Numbered from the stretch's first letter, positions 8,110 through 18,653 are shown. The stretch: 64,000 nucleotides of DNA from Ramlibacter sp. (GCA_016713005.1 JADJPY010000016.1:186001-250000), one strand, 5' to 3'. Notes: generated from the letters alone by a model not told the origin. Numbers and translations: made by a program.

Positions 8110-8934
8110 ATGTCCCTCCTAGACCCCCTGCTCATTGCCGAACTCGCCCTGCTGGGCCTGGGCACCGGCTTCCTCGCGGGCCTTCTGGGCATCGGCGGCG
8201 GCATGCTGATGGTGCCGTTCATCACCATCATCCTTTCGGGCCGTGGCGTGCAAGCCGACCTGGCGGTCAAGATGGCCATCGCCACCTCGATGGCCACCAT
8301 CATCTTCACCTCGGTCTCCAGCGTGCGTGCGCACCACAAGCGCGGCGCCGTGCGCTGGGACATCGTCAGGCGCCTGGCGCCAGGCATTGTGGTGGGCAGC
8401 CTGATTGGCAGCCTGGGTGTGTTTGCGCTCCTCAAGGGCAGCTACCTGGCGGTCTTTTTCGGTCTGTTCGTGGGCTTTTCCGCCACGCAGATGTTCCTGG
8501 ACAGAAAGCCCAAACCGACGCGGCAGATGCCCGGCACCGGCGGTCAACTGGCGGCCGGCGGCGTGATCGGCTTCCTGTCTGGGCTGGTCGGCGCCGGCGG
8601 CGGCTTTGTCAGTGTTCCCTTCATGACCTGGTGCAACGTGGCCATTCACAATGCTGTGGCCACCAGCGCGGCGTTGGGCTTTCCGATCGCGGTGGCCAAT
8701 GTGGCGGGCTACATCGTCAGCGGCCAGGGCGTACAGGAACTCCCAGCAGGTTCGTTCGGCTACATCTGGCTCCCCGCACTGCTGGTGATCGCCCTCGCCA
8801 GCGTGGTGATGGCGCCTCTGGGCGCGCGCGCCGCCCACGCCTTGCCGGTGGCCAGGCTCAAGCGCGTGTTTGCCAGCATCCTCTATGTCCTGGCGGCCTA
8901 CATGCTCTGGAAGGGCCTGTTTGCCGGCCGGTAG
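8110..8934 (+). CDS. TSUP family (TauE/SafE-like) membrane permease
   Basis: A 274-residue membrane protein with two similar halves, each opening with a glycine-rich motif: 'GTGFLAGLLGIGGGMLMVPF' near residue 18 and 'GVIGFLSGLVGAGGGFVSVPF' near residue 155. This is the signature of TSUP/DUF81 permeases, which export sulfite, sulfoacetate or related anions. About eight membrane helices are visible. The substrate cannot be inferred. It follows the 6S RNA by about 15 bp. Confidence 0.88.
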   Translation: MSLLDPLLIAELALLGLGTGFLAGLLGIGGGMLMVPFITIILSGRGVQADLAVKMAIATSMATIIFTSVSSVRAHHKRGAVRWDIVRRLAPGIVVGSLIGSLGVFALLKGSYLAVFFGLFVGFSATQMFLDRKPKPTRQMPGTGGQLAAGGVIGFLSGLVGAGGGFVSVPFMTWCNVAIHNAVATSAALGFPIAVANVAGYIVSGQGVQELPAGSFGYIWLPALLVIALASVVMAPLGARAAHALPVARLKRVFASILYVLAAYMLWKGLFAGR

Positions 8935-8939
8935 TCCCC

Positions 8940-10129
8940 ATGGGTACACCCGACCAAGCCGCTGAACAGGCCGGCCTGCTCCAGGCCGCAAGGGATGCGC
9001 TGCCCTGGCTGCGCGAAATGTCGGGCGAATTGGAAACGGCCCGTGCCCTGCCCCAGCCTGTGGCCGACCGGCTTGCTGCGGCGGGACTGCACCGGATGCT
9101 CACCCCCGGGCCTATGGCGGAATCGAGACCGACGTGGCCACCTTCATCCGGGTGACCGAACTGCTGGCGCAGGGCAATGCCAGCGCCGCCTGGTGCACGT
9201 TCATCTCGTGCACGTCGGCCGTGGTGGGGGCCTGGCTTCCACCTCAGCAGGCGCGGCAGCTGTTTGCCAACCCCGGCGTGATCGGCGCGGGCGTGTTTGC
9301 GCCGCGCGGGACTGCGCTGCCCGAAACCAGGAACGGCATCGAGGGCTATCGGGTCAATGGGCGGTGGTCGTGGGGCTCGGGCGGCCTGAACGCCCACTAC
9401 ATCAGCGGCGGTTGCCTGGTTCGCCTGCCCGACGGCCAGGCACAGGCGCTCCCCGATGGAACACCGTTGGTGCTGTCCGTGGTGTTTGACCGCGCCGACG
9501 TCACCGTCCACGACACCTGGCATGCCATGGGGCTGCGGGGCACCGGCAGCAACGACTTTGAAGTGCAGGATCTGTTCGTCCCGCGCACGCGCACGGCATC
9601 GCTGATGAGCGGAACGCCGCTGGATCGGCCGCTCTACCAGTTTCCGGCGTTTGGCCTGTTGTCGCTGGGCATCGCCGCCGTGGCGCTGGGCGTGGGGCGC
9701 GTGGCGATCGATGCCCTGTGCGAGCTGGCCGGCGCAAAGCTGCCCCAGGGCAGCACAAGACCACTTGCCCAGCGCCCGTCCACCCAGGAGCAGGTGGCCC
9801 ATGCGGAGGCGCGGTTGCGCGCAGCCCGCGCATGGCTTTTCGAGACGGTCGACTCGGCGTGGGCGGCCGCCGTCGCCAACGGCGCCATCACGGTGGACCA
9901 CCGGCGCGACCTGCGGCTGGCGGCTTGCCATGCGGTGCGGGAGGTGAGCGGCGTGGTCGACCAGATGCACCGGATCGCGGGCGGCAGTTCGGTGTTCGTC
10001 GGGTCCCCGCTGGAACATTGCCTGCGCGACGCACATGTCATCACGCAGCACATGATGGTGGGCGACACGGTCTGGGAATTGACGGGACGGCTGTTTCTGG
10101 GCTTGCCCACCCAGACGGCGACGCTCTGA
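8940..10129 (+). pseudogene. Acyl-CoA dehydrogenase-like flavoprotein, interrupted by one frameshift
   Basis: Two frames together encode a normal 396-residue protein of the acyl-CoA dehydrogenase/flavin-dependent monooxygenase group (HpaH/DszC-like). The first frame starts at ATG 8940 and runs to 'AAAGLHRMLTP'. The second begins '(R)AYGGIETDVATFIRVTELLA' and continues to 'LTGRLFLGLPTQTATL'. The break is in the C-run at 9103-9107, which is one C too short; a sixth C would restore ...LTPRAYGGIE, the family motif. Everything else is intact ('WCTFISCTSAVVG', 'WSWGSGGLNAHYI', 'WHAMGLRGTGSNDFEVQDLF'). A sequencing error is as likely as a real mutation. Its substrate is unknown. Confidence 0.8.
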
Positions 10130-10141
10130 GCCAGCCGCCGA

Positions 10142-10822
10142 TCAGGGCTGGACGCACCACGGGGCGGTGTCGTGCACCAACCCCATCCACAACGCCCAGG
10201 CCGAGGTCACCGACAGGGCAAGGCCCGCCAGGCGGATGCTCCAGTCGCCCATCGGACCACCGCGCAGCTTCAGCAGCAGCCAGGGACCCGCGGCCAGCGA
10301 GAAGCTGCTGCCCAGCGCAAACAGGGCCATGCTCTGTGCGCCCTGCAAGGGCCCGCCGCTCAGCGCCGCCACCAGCAGCGCGGAGTACAGCAGGCCGCAG
10401 GGCATGAAGGCCCACAGTCCGCCGATCATCAGGGGCGCACCGCGCCCCCAGGACGCATTGAATGCACGCACCCGCGCCCACACCCCGCGCGCGGCGCCTT
10501 CGAGCCAGACAGGCTGGCGCGCCTGCACCATCAACAAGCCGCCGAGCAGAAAAACAGCCACGTGGAACAGTGTCCAGACCGGTCGGATTGCCGCAGATTG
10601 CACCGTCAGCCAACCCAGCCCCTGCATCGAAGCTGCGGCCACGGCGCCGAGCAACGCGTATCCAGCCAGCCGCCCGGCCTGAAACAGGGCCAGGGCTGCG
10701 GTTGAGCGGTCACCGGCCGCCTGCCCGATGCCCGCGCAGGCGGCGCCGCACATGGCGATGCAATGCGGTCCTCCGGCCAGCCCCATGAGCAATGCGGTCA
10801 GGGCCAGAGAGGATGTGAGCAT
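10142..10822 (-). CDS. UreH/TauE-like membrane protein associated with cbb3 oxidase assembly
   Basis: A 226-residue membrane protein starting MLTSSLALTALLMGLAGGPHCIAMCGAACAG (shown in part), with the HCxxMC motif near residues 20-25 typical of the UreH_2/cytochrome c biogenesis transmembrane family. About six helices are seen. It lies 2 bp downstream of hemN and close to fnr and the cco genes. Homologues in this position are usually annotated sulfite exporter TauE/SafE family, but the conserved Cys/His suggests a role in metal (copper) or thiol handling for oxidase assembly. That role is inferred from context only. Confidence 0.75.
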   Translation of the reverse strand: MLTSSLALTALLMGLAGGPHCIAMCGAACAGIGQAAGDRSTAALALFQAGRLAGYALLGAVAAASMQGLGWLTVQSAAIRPVWTLFHVAVFLLGGLLMVQARQPVWLEGAARGVWARVRAFNASWGRGAPLMIGGLWAFMPCGLLYSALLVAALSGGPLQGAQSMALFALGSSFSLAAGPWLLLKLRGGPMGDWSIRLAGLALSVTSAWALWMGLVHDTAPWCVQP

Positions 10823-10824
10823 CC

Positions 10825-12207
10825 TCAGATTATTTTCGAGAAACGGGTCCGGTTGCGATCCGCCTGCAAATAGCGGTCAAACACCATGGCGACGGCCCTT
10901 ACAAAGAACCATCCTGTGGCTGTCACTTCGATGCCGGTCCCGGTCACCACGACCAGTCCCTGCTCCTGGAGCGCCTCTAGCGCGCCCAGCTCCGCAGCGA
11001 AATAGCTGCGGAAATCAATCAGGTACGCCAGTTCGATGGACTCGAACTGCAGTGCCCCCTGGCACATCAGGGCCATGATCACCCCGCGGCGCACAAGGTC
11101 GTCGCGCGAAAGCGCGAGGCCCCGGACCACGGGCAGGCGGCCCTGGTCGAGGTGGTCGCAGTACTCCTCCAGGGTCTTGGCGTTCTGGCTGTAGGTTGCG
11201 CCCACGCGCCCGATGGCAGAGACGCCCAGGCCGATCAGGTCGCAGTCCGGCTGGGTGCTGTAGCCCTGGAAGTTCCGGTGCAACCGCCCCTGGCGTTTGG
11301 CCACCGCGAGGGCGTCGTTGGGCAACGCAAAGTGGTCCATGCCGACGTACACATAGCCGGCGGCCATGAAAGCATCCAGCGAACGCGACAGCATCGTCAC
11401 CTTGCCTGCGGCATTGGGCAGTTCGGCGTCGAGAATGCGCCGCTGCGGCTTGAAGCGTTGCGGCAGATGGGCATAGGCATACAGGGCAATCCGGTCGGGC
11501 CGCAGCTCGTTCACCTGCGCCAGCGTCCGGTCAAATGACTCGGGCGTCTGGCGCGGCAAGCCATAAATCAGGTCCACATTGACCGATTCGAAGCCACGTG
11601 CCCGCGCGGCCTCGACCAGATCGAACACCTGCCGGGCTGGCTGGATGCGATGCACCGCCTTTTGCACGGCAGCGTCGAAGTCCTGCACGCCGAAACTCAG
11701 TCGGTTGAATCCCAGCCGCGCGAGGTGTTCCAGCCGGGCCGCGTCCACGGTGCGCGGGTCCACTTCGATGGAATATTCGCCGCCCGGCGCGAGCGTGAAG
11801 CTGCGCCGGATCATCTGCATCAGCTCGCCCAGTTCGGCGTCGGACAGGAACGTCGGGCTCCCGCCGCCCAGGTGCAACTGGGTGACCACCTGCCCGGTCC
11901 CGATGTGGGCGGTGTGCAGGTCGATCTCGCGGCCCAGGTAGCGCAGGTAGTCGGCGCCCTTTTCATGGTGCTTGGTGATGATCTTGTTGCAGGCGCAGTA
12001 GTAGCACAGCGACTCGCAAAAAGGCACGTGCACATACAGGGACAGCGGCAACGAAAGCGCAGCCGCGCCGGTGCGTCGTTGCTGGAGCGCGCCTATGTAG
12101 TCATCGGTATTAAAAGCCTCGACAAACCTGTCGGCAGTCGGGTAGGACGTGTAGCGTGGCCCCGCGACGTCGAAACGGCTCAGCAATTCGGTGGATACGG
12201 CACTCAC
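10825..12207 (-). CDS. hemN: Oxygen-independent coproporphyrinogen III dehydrogenase
   Basis: Radical-SAM enzyme (460 residues) that converts coproporphyrinogen III to protoporphyrinogen IX under low oxygen. The Fe-S ligands C64, C68 and C71 (PFCESLCYYCAC) and the SAM-binding HLGGGSPTFL are present, as is the C-terminal HemN domain. The GTG at 12207 is chosen over an upstream ATG because GAAGGA lies 6 bp before it and the sequence opens VSAVSTELLSRFDVAGPRYT like known HemN. An FNR box centred 61 bp upstream predicts a leader of about 20 nt and activation by Fnr. Confidence 0.93.
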   Translation of the reverse strand: MSAVSTELLSRFDVAGPRYTSYPTADRFVEAFNTDDYIGALQQRRTGAAALSLPLSLYVHVPFCESLCYYCACNKIITKHHEKGADYLRYLGREIDLHTAHIGTGQVVTQLHLGGGSPTFLSDAELGELMQMIRRSFTLAPGGEYSIEVDPRTVDAARLEHLARLGFNRLSFGVQDFDAAVQKAVHRIQPARQVFDLVEAARARGFESVNVDLIYGLPRQTPESFDRTLAQVNELRPDRIALYAYAHLPQRFKPQRRILDAELPNAAGKVTMLSRSLDAFMAAGYVYVGMDHFALPNDALAVAKRQGRLHRNFQGYSTQPDCDLIGLGVSAIGRVGATYSQNAKTLEEYCDHLDQGRLPVVRGLALSRDDLVRRGVIMALMCQGALQFESIELAYLIDFRSYFAAELGALEALQEQGLVVVTGTGIEVTATGWFFVRAVAMVFDRYLQADRNRTRFSKII

Positions 12208-12261
12208 GGACGGTCCTTCTTCAATACCGGCGTACTGTGCCCGCCTGCGGACCGGAGAACC

Positions 12262-12275
12262 TTGACATGGATCAA
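12262..12275. promoter_or_regulatory. FNR box between hemN and fnr
   Basis: TTGACATGGATCAA matches TTGAT-N4-ATCAA with one mismatch. Its centre at 12268.5 puts a -41.5 type start near 12227, 20 nt before the hemN GTG. It is farther from fnr (start 12404), so it best fits hemN activation but could also regulate fnr. Confidence 0.8.
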
Positions 12276-12403
12276 CTCGGACGCGGGGGACGCCACCGAC
12301 AATTTGAGCAACGTCAGGAGTTGCCATGTTCGAATCCCCGATCGCCATGCCCGGTTCCGCCGCAGATTGCTCCGATAATGCCTTCAGTCAAGGAGTACGT
12401 CGC

Positions 12404-13123
12404 ATGAACCCGCAAACCATCAAGGTCGCCTGCTCGAACTGCAACCTGCGCGAACTGTGCATGCCCATGGGTTTGAAGCCTGAAGAGCTGGATCGCATCG
12501 ACGAGGTGGTCGCCGTGCGGCGCAAGGTCAAGCGAGGGGCCACGCTGTTTCGCAATGGCGAGACTTTCACGTCCCTCTACGCCATCCGCACCGGCTTCTT
12601 CAAGACCTGCGTCACGACGGAGGACGGGCGCGACCAGGTGACCGGCTTCCAGATGGCTGGCGAGATCATCGGGCTTGACGGCATCGTCAACGACCATCAC
12701 ACCTGCGACGCCGTGGCCCTGGAAGACGCCGAAGTGTGCGTCATGCCGTTTGACCGGATCGAGGAGCTATCGCGCGAAGTCAATGCCCTGCAGCACCACG
12801 TGCACAAGATCATGAGCCGCGAGATCGTGCGCGAACACGGCGTGATGCTGCTGCTGGGCAGCATGCGTGCAGAAGAGCGCCTTGCCGCATTCCTGCTTAA
12901 TCTGGTCCAGCGCCTCCATGCCCGGGGCTTTTCCAGCTCGGAACTGGTCCTGCGCATGACCCGCGAGGAGATTGGCAGCTACCTGGGCCTCAAGCTTGAG
13001 ACCGTCAGCCGGACGTTCTCCAAGTTCGTGGACGACGGCATCATTGAAGTCAAGCAGCGTTACGTGCGCATCCTTGAGACCGACGCGCTGCGCAAGATCG
13101 TCAACTCCCAGGCCTGCCACTGA
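12404..13123 (+). CDS. fnr: FNR-type oxygen-sensing transcription regulator
   Basis: Crp-family regulator of 239 residues with a 4Fe-4S oxygen sensor: C10, C13 and C19 (CSNCNLRELC) plus C101. The cyclic-nucleotide-binding-like fold is followed by a helix-turn-helix containing LETVSRTFSKF, whose E-x-x-S-R contacts read TTGAT half-sites. The ATG at 12404 has AGGAG at 12391 and gives the normal N-terminus; the upstream in-frame ATG at 12326 lacks one. It probably controls the three FNR boxes in this window (12262, 18506, 21033). Confidence 0.93.
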   Translation: MNPQTIKVACSNCNLRELCMPMGLKPEELDRIDEVVAVRRKVKRGATLFRNGETFTSLYAIRTGFFKTCVTTEDGRDQVTGFQMAGEIIGLDGIVNDHHTCDAVALEDAEVCVMPFDRIEELSREVNALQHHVHKIMSREIVREHGVMLLLGSMRAEERLAAFLLNLVQRLHARGFSSSELVLRMTREEIGSYLGLKLETVSRTFSKFVDDGIIEVKQRYVRILETDALRKIVNSQACH

Positions 13124-13154
13124 ACGGCCCCGGCGGACCGAACCGCAGCCGGCC

Positions 13155-13451
13155 TCAATTGCACGGCCCCTGCTTGGGGCAACCGTCCGGGCGACCCTCT
13201 GCCGGCAAGGGGCAACGGTTCACTTCAAATGGGGACATGGACAACAGCGTCGTCAGCGCGCTCGACGCCATGGCCAGCACCCAGAACGCAAAAAATGAGA
13301 GGGTGTAAATGCCCTGGCGGGACAGTGAAAGTGGCTGTCCGTCAAACCAGTGCAGATCCTGCGGATCGACGAACGCAAACACCACCATCTCCATGACGGC
13401 GGCGACGAGGAACGCGGGCCACGCGATCCACATGATTCGTTGGGCCAGCAT
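13155..13451 (-). CDS. Small two-helix membrane protein downstream of ccoH
   Basis: A 98-residue protein, MLAQRIMWIAWPAFLVAAVM..., with two hydrophobic segments (about residues 5-25 and 50-75) and a cysteine/proline-rich tail (SPFEVNRCPLPAEG... ending GPCN). The ATG at 13451 lies 29 bp after the ccoH stop on the same strand, so it probably belongs to the cco operon. I do not recognise a named family; a role in oxidase assembly would be a guess from location. Confidence 0.65.
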   Translation of the reverse strand: MLAQRIMWIAWPAFLVAAVMEMVVFAFVDPQDLHWFDGQPLSLSRQGIYTLSFFAFWVLAMASSALTTLLSMSPFEVNRCPLPAEGRPDGCPKQGPCN

Positions 13452-13479
13452 GATCCGTCTCCTTGGTGTGGCGTCTCGC

Positions 13480-13764
13480 TCAGGGCTTGACCGCGGCCGC
13501 GGGCTTTTCCGCAACCACGCCTGTGGCGGCGTGGTTGCGCGCCGCTATGGCGGGCGCGAGGCTTCCCGTGGCCGGGCGGTCGGCTCCCAGCGTGCGGTTG
13601 ATCTCGATACCCTTGCGATAGTAGTCCTCGGTCACCAGGGGGTCGGGCGTGCGCACGGCCAGGTACAACGTGAAGAATCCGGCGACCACCACCACCAGCG
13701 GACCGGAAATGACCAGCCAGACGTGACCGAATTTCCACCAGGGTTGGGTTTTTTGGGTTGTCAT
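13480..13764 (-). CDS. ccoH: CcoH/FixH family cbb3 oxidase assembly protein
   Basis: A 94-residue short FixH: MTTQKTQPWWKFGHVWLVIS (start) with one membrane anchor (about residues 14-36) and the family motif 'DPLVTEDYYRKGIEIN' (residues 44-59). CcoH stabilises cbb3 subcomplexes. It starts 10 bp after the ccoG stop, has GGAG just before its ATG, and has an Ala/Pro-rich C-terminus. Confidence 0.85.
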   Translation of the reverse strand: MTTQKTQPWWKFGHVWLVISGPLVVVVAGFFTLYLAVRTPDPLVTEDYYRKGIEINRTLGADRPATGSLAPAIAARNHAATGVVAEKPAAAVKP

Positions 13765-13774
13765 TTCAGCTCCT

Positions 13775-15249
<1,475 letters not shown>

Positions 15250-15271
15250 GTGAAGGTTGTCCTTGTCCGCG

Positions 15272-16183
15272 TTACTTGGCGGTGCCCTTGTTGGACAGGC
15301 CCCAGACATAGGACGCCAGCACGTGGATCTGTGCATCCGTCAGCTTGCCCGCTTGTGCGGGCATCTGGTTGACCTTTCCCTCGTTGACCATCCGGATAAT
15401 GGCGTTCTCTCCCCAACCGTGCAGCCAGACATCGTCTGTCAGGTTGGGCGCACCCAGAGCCGGGTTGCCCTTGCCGTCCGCACCGTGGCAGGCAGCGCAG
15501 GCGCCGAACTTGGCTTTGCCCAAGGAGGCACGCACGGAGTCGTTAGGGCTGCCCGAGAGGCTCAGCACGTAGTGGGCCACGTTCTTGACGTCGTCCGGCG
15601 TGCCAACCGCTGCGGCCATCGGGGGCATGTTTCCAACACGGCCCTTGACCAGCGTTTCCTTGATGACATCCGGAGCACCGCCATACAACCAGTCGGCATC
15701 GGACAGGTTGGGGAACCCCTTGCTGCCACGGGCGTCGGAACCGTGACACTGAGCGCAGTTGTTCATGAACAGGCGGTCGCCGATCGCCATGGCCTGCGGA
15801 TCCTTGGCCACGTCTTCCGGCTTCATCCCGTTGAACCGGGCGTACAGGGGCTCCACTTCCTTGTTGCCCTTGGCCACTTCGGCCGCATGCTGGCCTGCCT
15901 GGGTCCAACCCAGCTTGCCCTCGTAGGTACCCAGACCCGGGTACATCGCGAGGTACGCCCCGGAAAACAGGATGGTGATGATGAAGAGCCACACCCACCA
16001 GCGCGGCAGGGGGTTGTTCATCTCACGCAGGTCACCGTCCCAAACATGGCCCGTTGTGTTGTCGCTGGCCGTCATCGCCTTGGTTTTACCCGACAGCCAC
16101 AACAGCAGCAGACATGCCAGGATGGACGCAACGGTGATGACGGTGACATACACCGACCAGAAATTGCTTGTGAAGTCGCTCAT
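15272..16183 (-). CDS. ccoP: cbb3-type cytochrome c oxidase subunit III (dihaem)
   Basis: Membrane-anchored dihaem cytochrome c of 303 residues. It has two N-terminal helices (about residues 10-30 and 62-80) and haem c motifs CAQCH at 143-147 and CAACH at 229-233, with axial methionines likely in NMPPM and QMPAQ. It passes electrons from CcoO-side donors into the oxidase. It sits 36 bp after ccoQ in the ccoNOQP order, with its own ATG at 16183 and AAGGAA upstream. Confidence 0.96.
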   Translation of the reverse strand: MSDFTSNFWSVYVTVITVASILACLLLLWLSGKTKAMTASDNTTGHVWDGDLREMNNPLPRWWVWLFIITILFSGAYLAMYPGLGTYEGKLGWTQAGQHAAEVAKGNKEVEPLYARFNGMKPEDVAKDPQAMAIGDRLFMNNCAQCHGSDARGSKGFPNLSDADWLYGGAPDVIKETLVKGRVGNMPPMAAAVGTPDDVKNVAHYVLSLSGSPNDSVRASLGKAKFGACAACHGADGKGNPALGAPNLTDDVWLHGWGENAIIRMVNEGKVNQMPAQAGKLTDAQIHVLASYVWGLSNKGTAK

Positions 16184-16219
16184 TGCTAGATTCCTTCTTG
16201 ATGGGTTCGCGCAGGCGCG

Positions 16220-16357
16220 TCAGTCCTGTTCGAAGGGCAGCCTGGCCGCTTCGTCAAAGTCGGCCGCATTTCGGCGCGACCAGGCCCAGGCGCAGATGCC
16301 CAGGAAAACCAGGAAGCAGGCCACAGTGGCCACGGAGCGCAGGGTGTTGATGTCCAT
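16220..16357 (-). CDS. ccoQ: cbb3-type cytochrome c oxidase subunit CcoQ
   Basis: A 45-residue protein, MDINTLRSVATVACFLVFLG (start), with one membrane helix (residues 8-27), then WAWSRRNAADFDEAARLPFEQD. The size, single helix and acidic tail match CcoQ, and it lies between ccoO and ccoP. GGAGAG precedes the ATG by 6-7 bp. CcoQ stabilises the assembled complex. Confidence 0.92.
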   Translation of the reverse strand: MDINTLRSVATVACFLVFLGICAWAWSRRNAADFDEAARLPFEQD

Positions 16358-16375
16358 GTCGGCTCTCCTTGTGTC

Positions 16376-16999
16376 TTACTTGAGGGCGGTGCCCATGCCT
16401 TGCAGGTAGGCAATCAGCGCCTCCAGCTCGGTCTTGCCCTTGACCTCATCGCCCGCCTTTGCAATCTGGTCATCGGTGTAGGGAACGCCGACCATGCGCA
16501 GCGCCTTCATGCGCGGTGCCATGTCCGCCGGGTCCACGTTGGCCTTGGCCAGCCAGGGATAGGCAGGCATGTTGGACTCGGGCACGACATCGCGCGGGTT
16601 GACCAGGTGGATGCGGTGCCACTCGTCGGAGTAACGTCCGCCGACCCGGTGCAGGTCGGGCCCGGTGCGCTTGCTGCCCCACTGGAACGGGTGGTCATAG
16701 ACGAACTCGCCTGCGACCGAGTAGTGGCCATAGCGCAGCGTCTCGGCGCGGAAGGGCCGGATCATCTGCGAGTGGCAGTTGTAGCAGCCCTCACGCAGGT
16801 AGACGTCACGCCCGGCCAGTTGCAGCGCGGTATACGGCTTGACGCCGGTCACCGGCTCCGTGGTGGACTTCTGGAAGAACAGCGGCACGATCTCGACCAG
16901 CCCGCCAAAGGCGATGGCCACGAGGATCAGCACGATCATCAGGAAGTTGTTGGTCTCGATCTTCTCGTGCGAGAGACCGGCGGGTTTCTGGTTTGCCAT
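16376..16999 (-). CDS. ccoO: cbb3-type cytochrome c oxidase subunit II (monohaem)
   Basis: Monohaem membrane cytochrome c of 207 residues: an N-terminal anchor (about residues 20-42), haem motif CYNCH at 72-76 followed by SQMIRPF, and the typical 'YGHYSVAGEFVYDHPFQWGSKRTGPDLHRVG'-type stretch (given in part). It directly follows ccoN after 13 bp. Confidence 0.96.
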   Translation of the reverse strand: MANQKPAGLSHEKIETNNFLMIVLILVAIAFGGLVEIVPLFFQKSTTEPVTGVKPYTALQLAGRDVYLREGCYNCHSQMIRPFRAETLRYGHYSVAGEFVYDHPFQWGSKRTGPDLHRVGGRYSDEWHRIHLVNPRDVVPESNMPAYPWLAKANVDPADMAPRMKALRMVGVPYTDDQIAKAGDEVKGKTELEALIAYLQGMGTALK

Positions 17000-17012
17000 G
17001 TTCAGGTCCTCC

Positions 17013-18449
17013 TCAGGCGTGGGCCACTGGGGCGGGAATCGAAACGGGCTGCGAGCGTCCGGCTGTCGCCGTCTTCAGCACATTCCACAGCATGATCAGC
17101 ATGCCGCCGAGGTACAGCACGCCGCCAAGCAGGCGCAGTACATAGAACGGGTAGGTCGCCTTGACCGACTCGACGAAGGTGTAGGTCAGCGTGCCATCGG
17201 GATTGATGGAGCGCCACATCAGGCCCTGCATCACGCCGGCGATCCACATGGCAGCGATATAGATCACGATGCCGATGGTGGCCACCCAGAAGTGCAACTC
17301 GATCGCCTTGACACTGAACATCTTCTTCTGCCCGAAGAGGCGCGGAATCAGGTAGTACAGCGAGCCCATCGAGACCAGTCCGACCCAGCCCAGGGCACCG
17401 GAGTGCACGTGCCCGACCGTCCAGTCGGTGTAGTGGCTCAGCGCGTTGACGGTCTTGATGGACATCATCGGGCCCTCGAAGGTGGACATGCCGTAGAACG
17501 ACAGCGACACGATCAGGAAGCGCAGGATCGGGTCGTCGCGCAGCTTGTGCCAGGCACCCGAGAGCGTCATCACGCCGTTGATCATGCCGCCCCAGCTGGG
17601 CGCCAGCAGGATCAGCGAGAACAGCATGCCGATGGACTGCGTCCAGTCGGGAAGCGCGGTGTAGTGCAGGTGGTGCGGGCCCGCCCACATGTAGGTGAAG
17701 ATCAGCGCCCAGAAGTGCACGATGGACAGGCGGTAGCTGTACACCGGCCGCTCGGCCTGCTTGGGGATGAAGTAGTACATCATCCCCAGGAAGCCCGCGG
17801 TGAGGAAGAAGCCCACCGCGTTGTGGCCGTACCACCACTGCACCATCGCGTCCTGCACACCGGCGTATGCCGAGTAGGACTTCATCCAGCCGGCAGGCAC
17901 CGCCGCGCTGTTGACCAGGTGCAGCACAGCCACGGCAATGATGAACGCGCCGAAGAACCAGTTGGCCACGTAGATGTGGCGAACCTTGCGCGTACCCACC
18001 GTCCCGAAGAACACCACCGCATAGGCCACCCAGACCAGGGTGATCAGGATGTCGATGGGCCACTCAAGCTCGGCGTATTCCTTGCCGCTGGTGTAGCCCA
18101 GCGGCAGCGAGACGGCCGCGGCCAGGATGACCAGTTGCCAGCCCCAGAAGGTGAAAGCCGCCAGCTTGTCGGAGAACAGCCGCACCTGGCAGGTGCGCTG
18201 CACAACGTAATACGCCGTGGCAAACAGCGTGCAGCCGCCGAACGCGAAGATCACCGCGTTGGTGTGCAGCGGGCGCAATCGCCCGTAGCTCAGGAACGAG
18301 ATCCCGAAATTCAGCTCGGGCCAGGTGAGCTGTGCGGCGATGATCACGCCGACCAGCATGCCCACCACACCCCAGACCACGGCCATGATGGAAAACTGCC
18401 TCACAACGGTGTCGTTGTAAACAGTTGCCTTGGTGTTTGGAAATTGCAT
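17013..18449 (-). CDS. ccoN: cbb3-type cytochrome c oxidase catalytic subunit I
   Basis: Haem-copper oxidase core of 478 residues with about twelve helices; it reduces oxygen with high affinity. Family landmarks include WWYGHNAVGFFLT, 'WAGPHHLHYTALPDW', 'SFYGMSTFEGPMMSIKTVN' and HVHSGALGWVG. The ATG at 18449 (MQFPNTKATVYND) has AAGAGGTGG just upstream and is preferred to the more distal in-frame ATG at 18500. An FNR box at 18506-18519 lies about 64 bp upstream and predicts a 22 nt leader. Confidence 0.97.
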   Translation of the reverse strand: MQFPNTKATVYNDTVVRQFSIMAVVWGVVGMLVGVIIAAQLTWPELNFGISFLSYGRLRPLHTNAVIFAFGGCTLFATAYYVVQRTCQVRLFSDKLAAFTFWGWQLVILAAAVSLPLGYTSGKEYAELEWPIDILITLVWVAYAVVFFGTVGTRKVRHIYVANWFFGAFIIAVAVLHLVNSAAVPAGWMKSYSAYAGVQDAMVQWWYGHNAVGFFLTAGFLGMMYYFIPKQAERPVYSYRLSIVHFWALIFTYMWAGPHHLHYTALPDWTQSIGMLFSLILLAPSWGGMINGVMTLSGAWHKLRDDPILRFLIVSLSFYGMSTFEGPMMSIKTVNALSHYTDWTVGHVHSGALGWVGLVSMGSLYYLIPRLFGQKKMFSVKAIELHFWVATIGIVIYIAAMWIAGVMQGLMWRSINPDGTLTYTFVESVKATYPFYVLRLLGGVLYLGGMLIMLWNVLKTATAGRSQPVSIPAPVAHA

Positions 18450-18505
18450 AGCCACCTCTTCTTGTTGCGCTTTCGCGAGTGTCTGCTCGTAAACCCTCAA
18501 GCCAA

Positions 18506-18519
18506 TTGATGCATGTCAA
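18506..18519. promoter_or_regulatory. FNR box upstream of ccoN
   Basis: TTGATGCATGTCAA fits TTGAT-N4-ATCAA with one mismatch. Its centre (18512.5) is 41.5 bp from a predicted start at about 18471, ahead of ccoN. The box overlaps the last codons and stop of ccoS. Confidence 0.85.
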
Positions 18520-18653
18520 TCGTTTCGAAGAATCCGCTCACCCTCTGCCTCGATGTCCTCGAATTGGCCGCGGTAAACCGCCCACCACAAGCCACCCAGG
18601 ATGAAAAACACCAGGACAACCGACAAGGGGATGAGAAGAAACAGGATGTCCAT
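18516..18653 (-). CDS. ccoS: cbb3 oxidase maturation protein CcoS
   Basis: A 45-residue protein, MDILFLLIPLSVVLVFFILG (start), with one membrane helix, then GLWWAVYRGQFEDIEAEGER and a short tail. The GLWWAVxxGQFDD-like motif is the FixS/CcoS signature. Its ATG overlaps the ccoI stop by one base (TGATG). CcoS is required for cofactor insertion into cbb3 oxidase. Confidence 0.93.
   Translation of the reverse strand: MDILFLLIPLSVVLVFFILGGLWWAVYRGQFEDIEAEGERILRND

Noticed and set aside
8940..10129. Programmed frameshifting in the acyl-CoA dehydrogenase-like gene
   Set aside because: No slippery heptamer or downstream pseudoknot is evident; a missing C in a C-run is simpler.
16839..18509. A 556-residue open frame on the plus strand
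   Set aside because: It is antisense to ccoN and ccoO, whose motifs are complete; the translation is His/Arg/Asp-rich shadow sequence.
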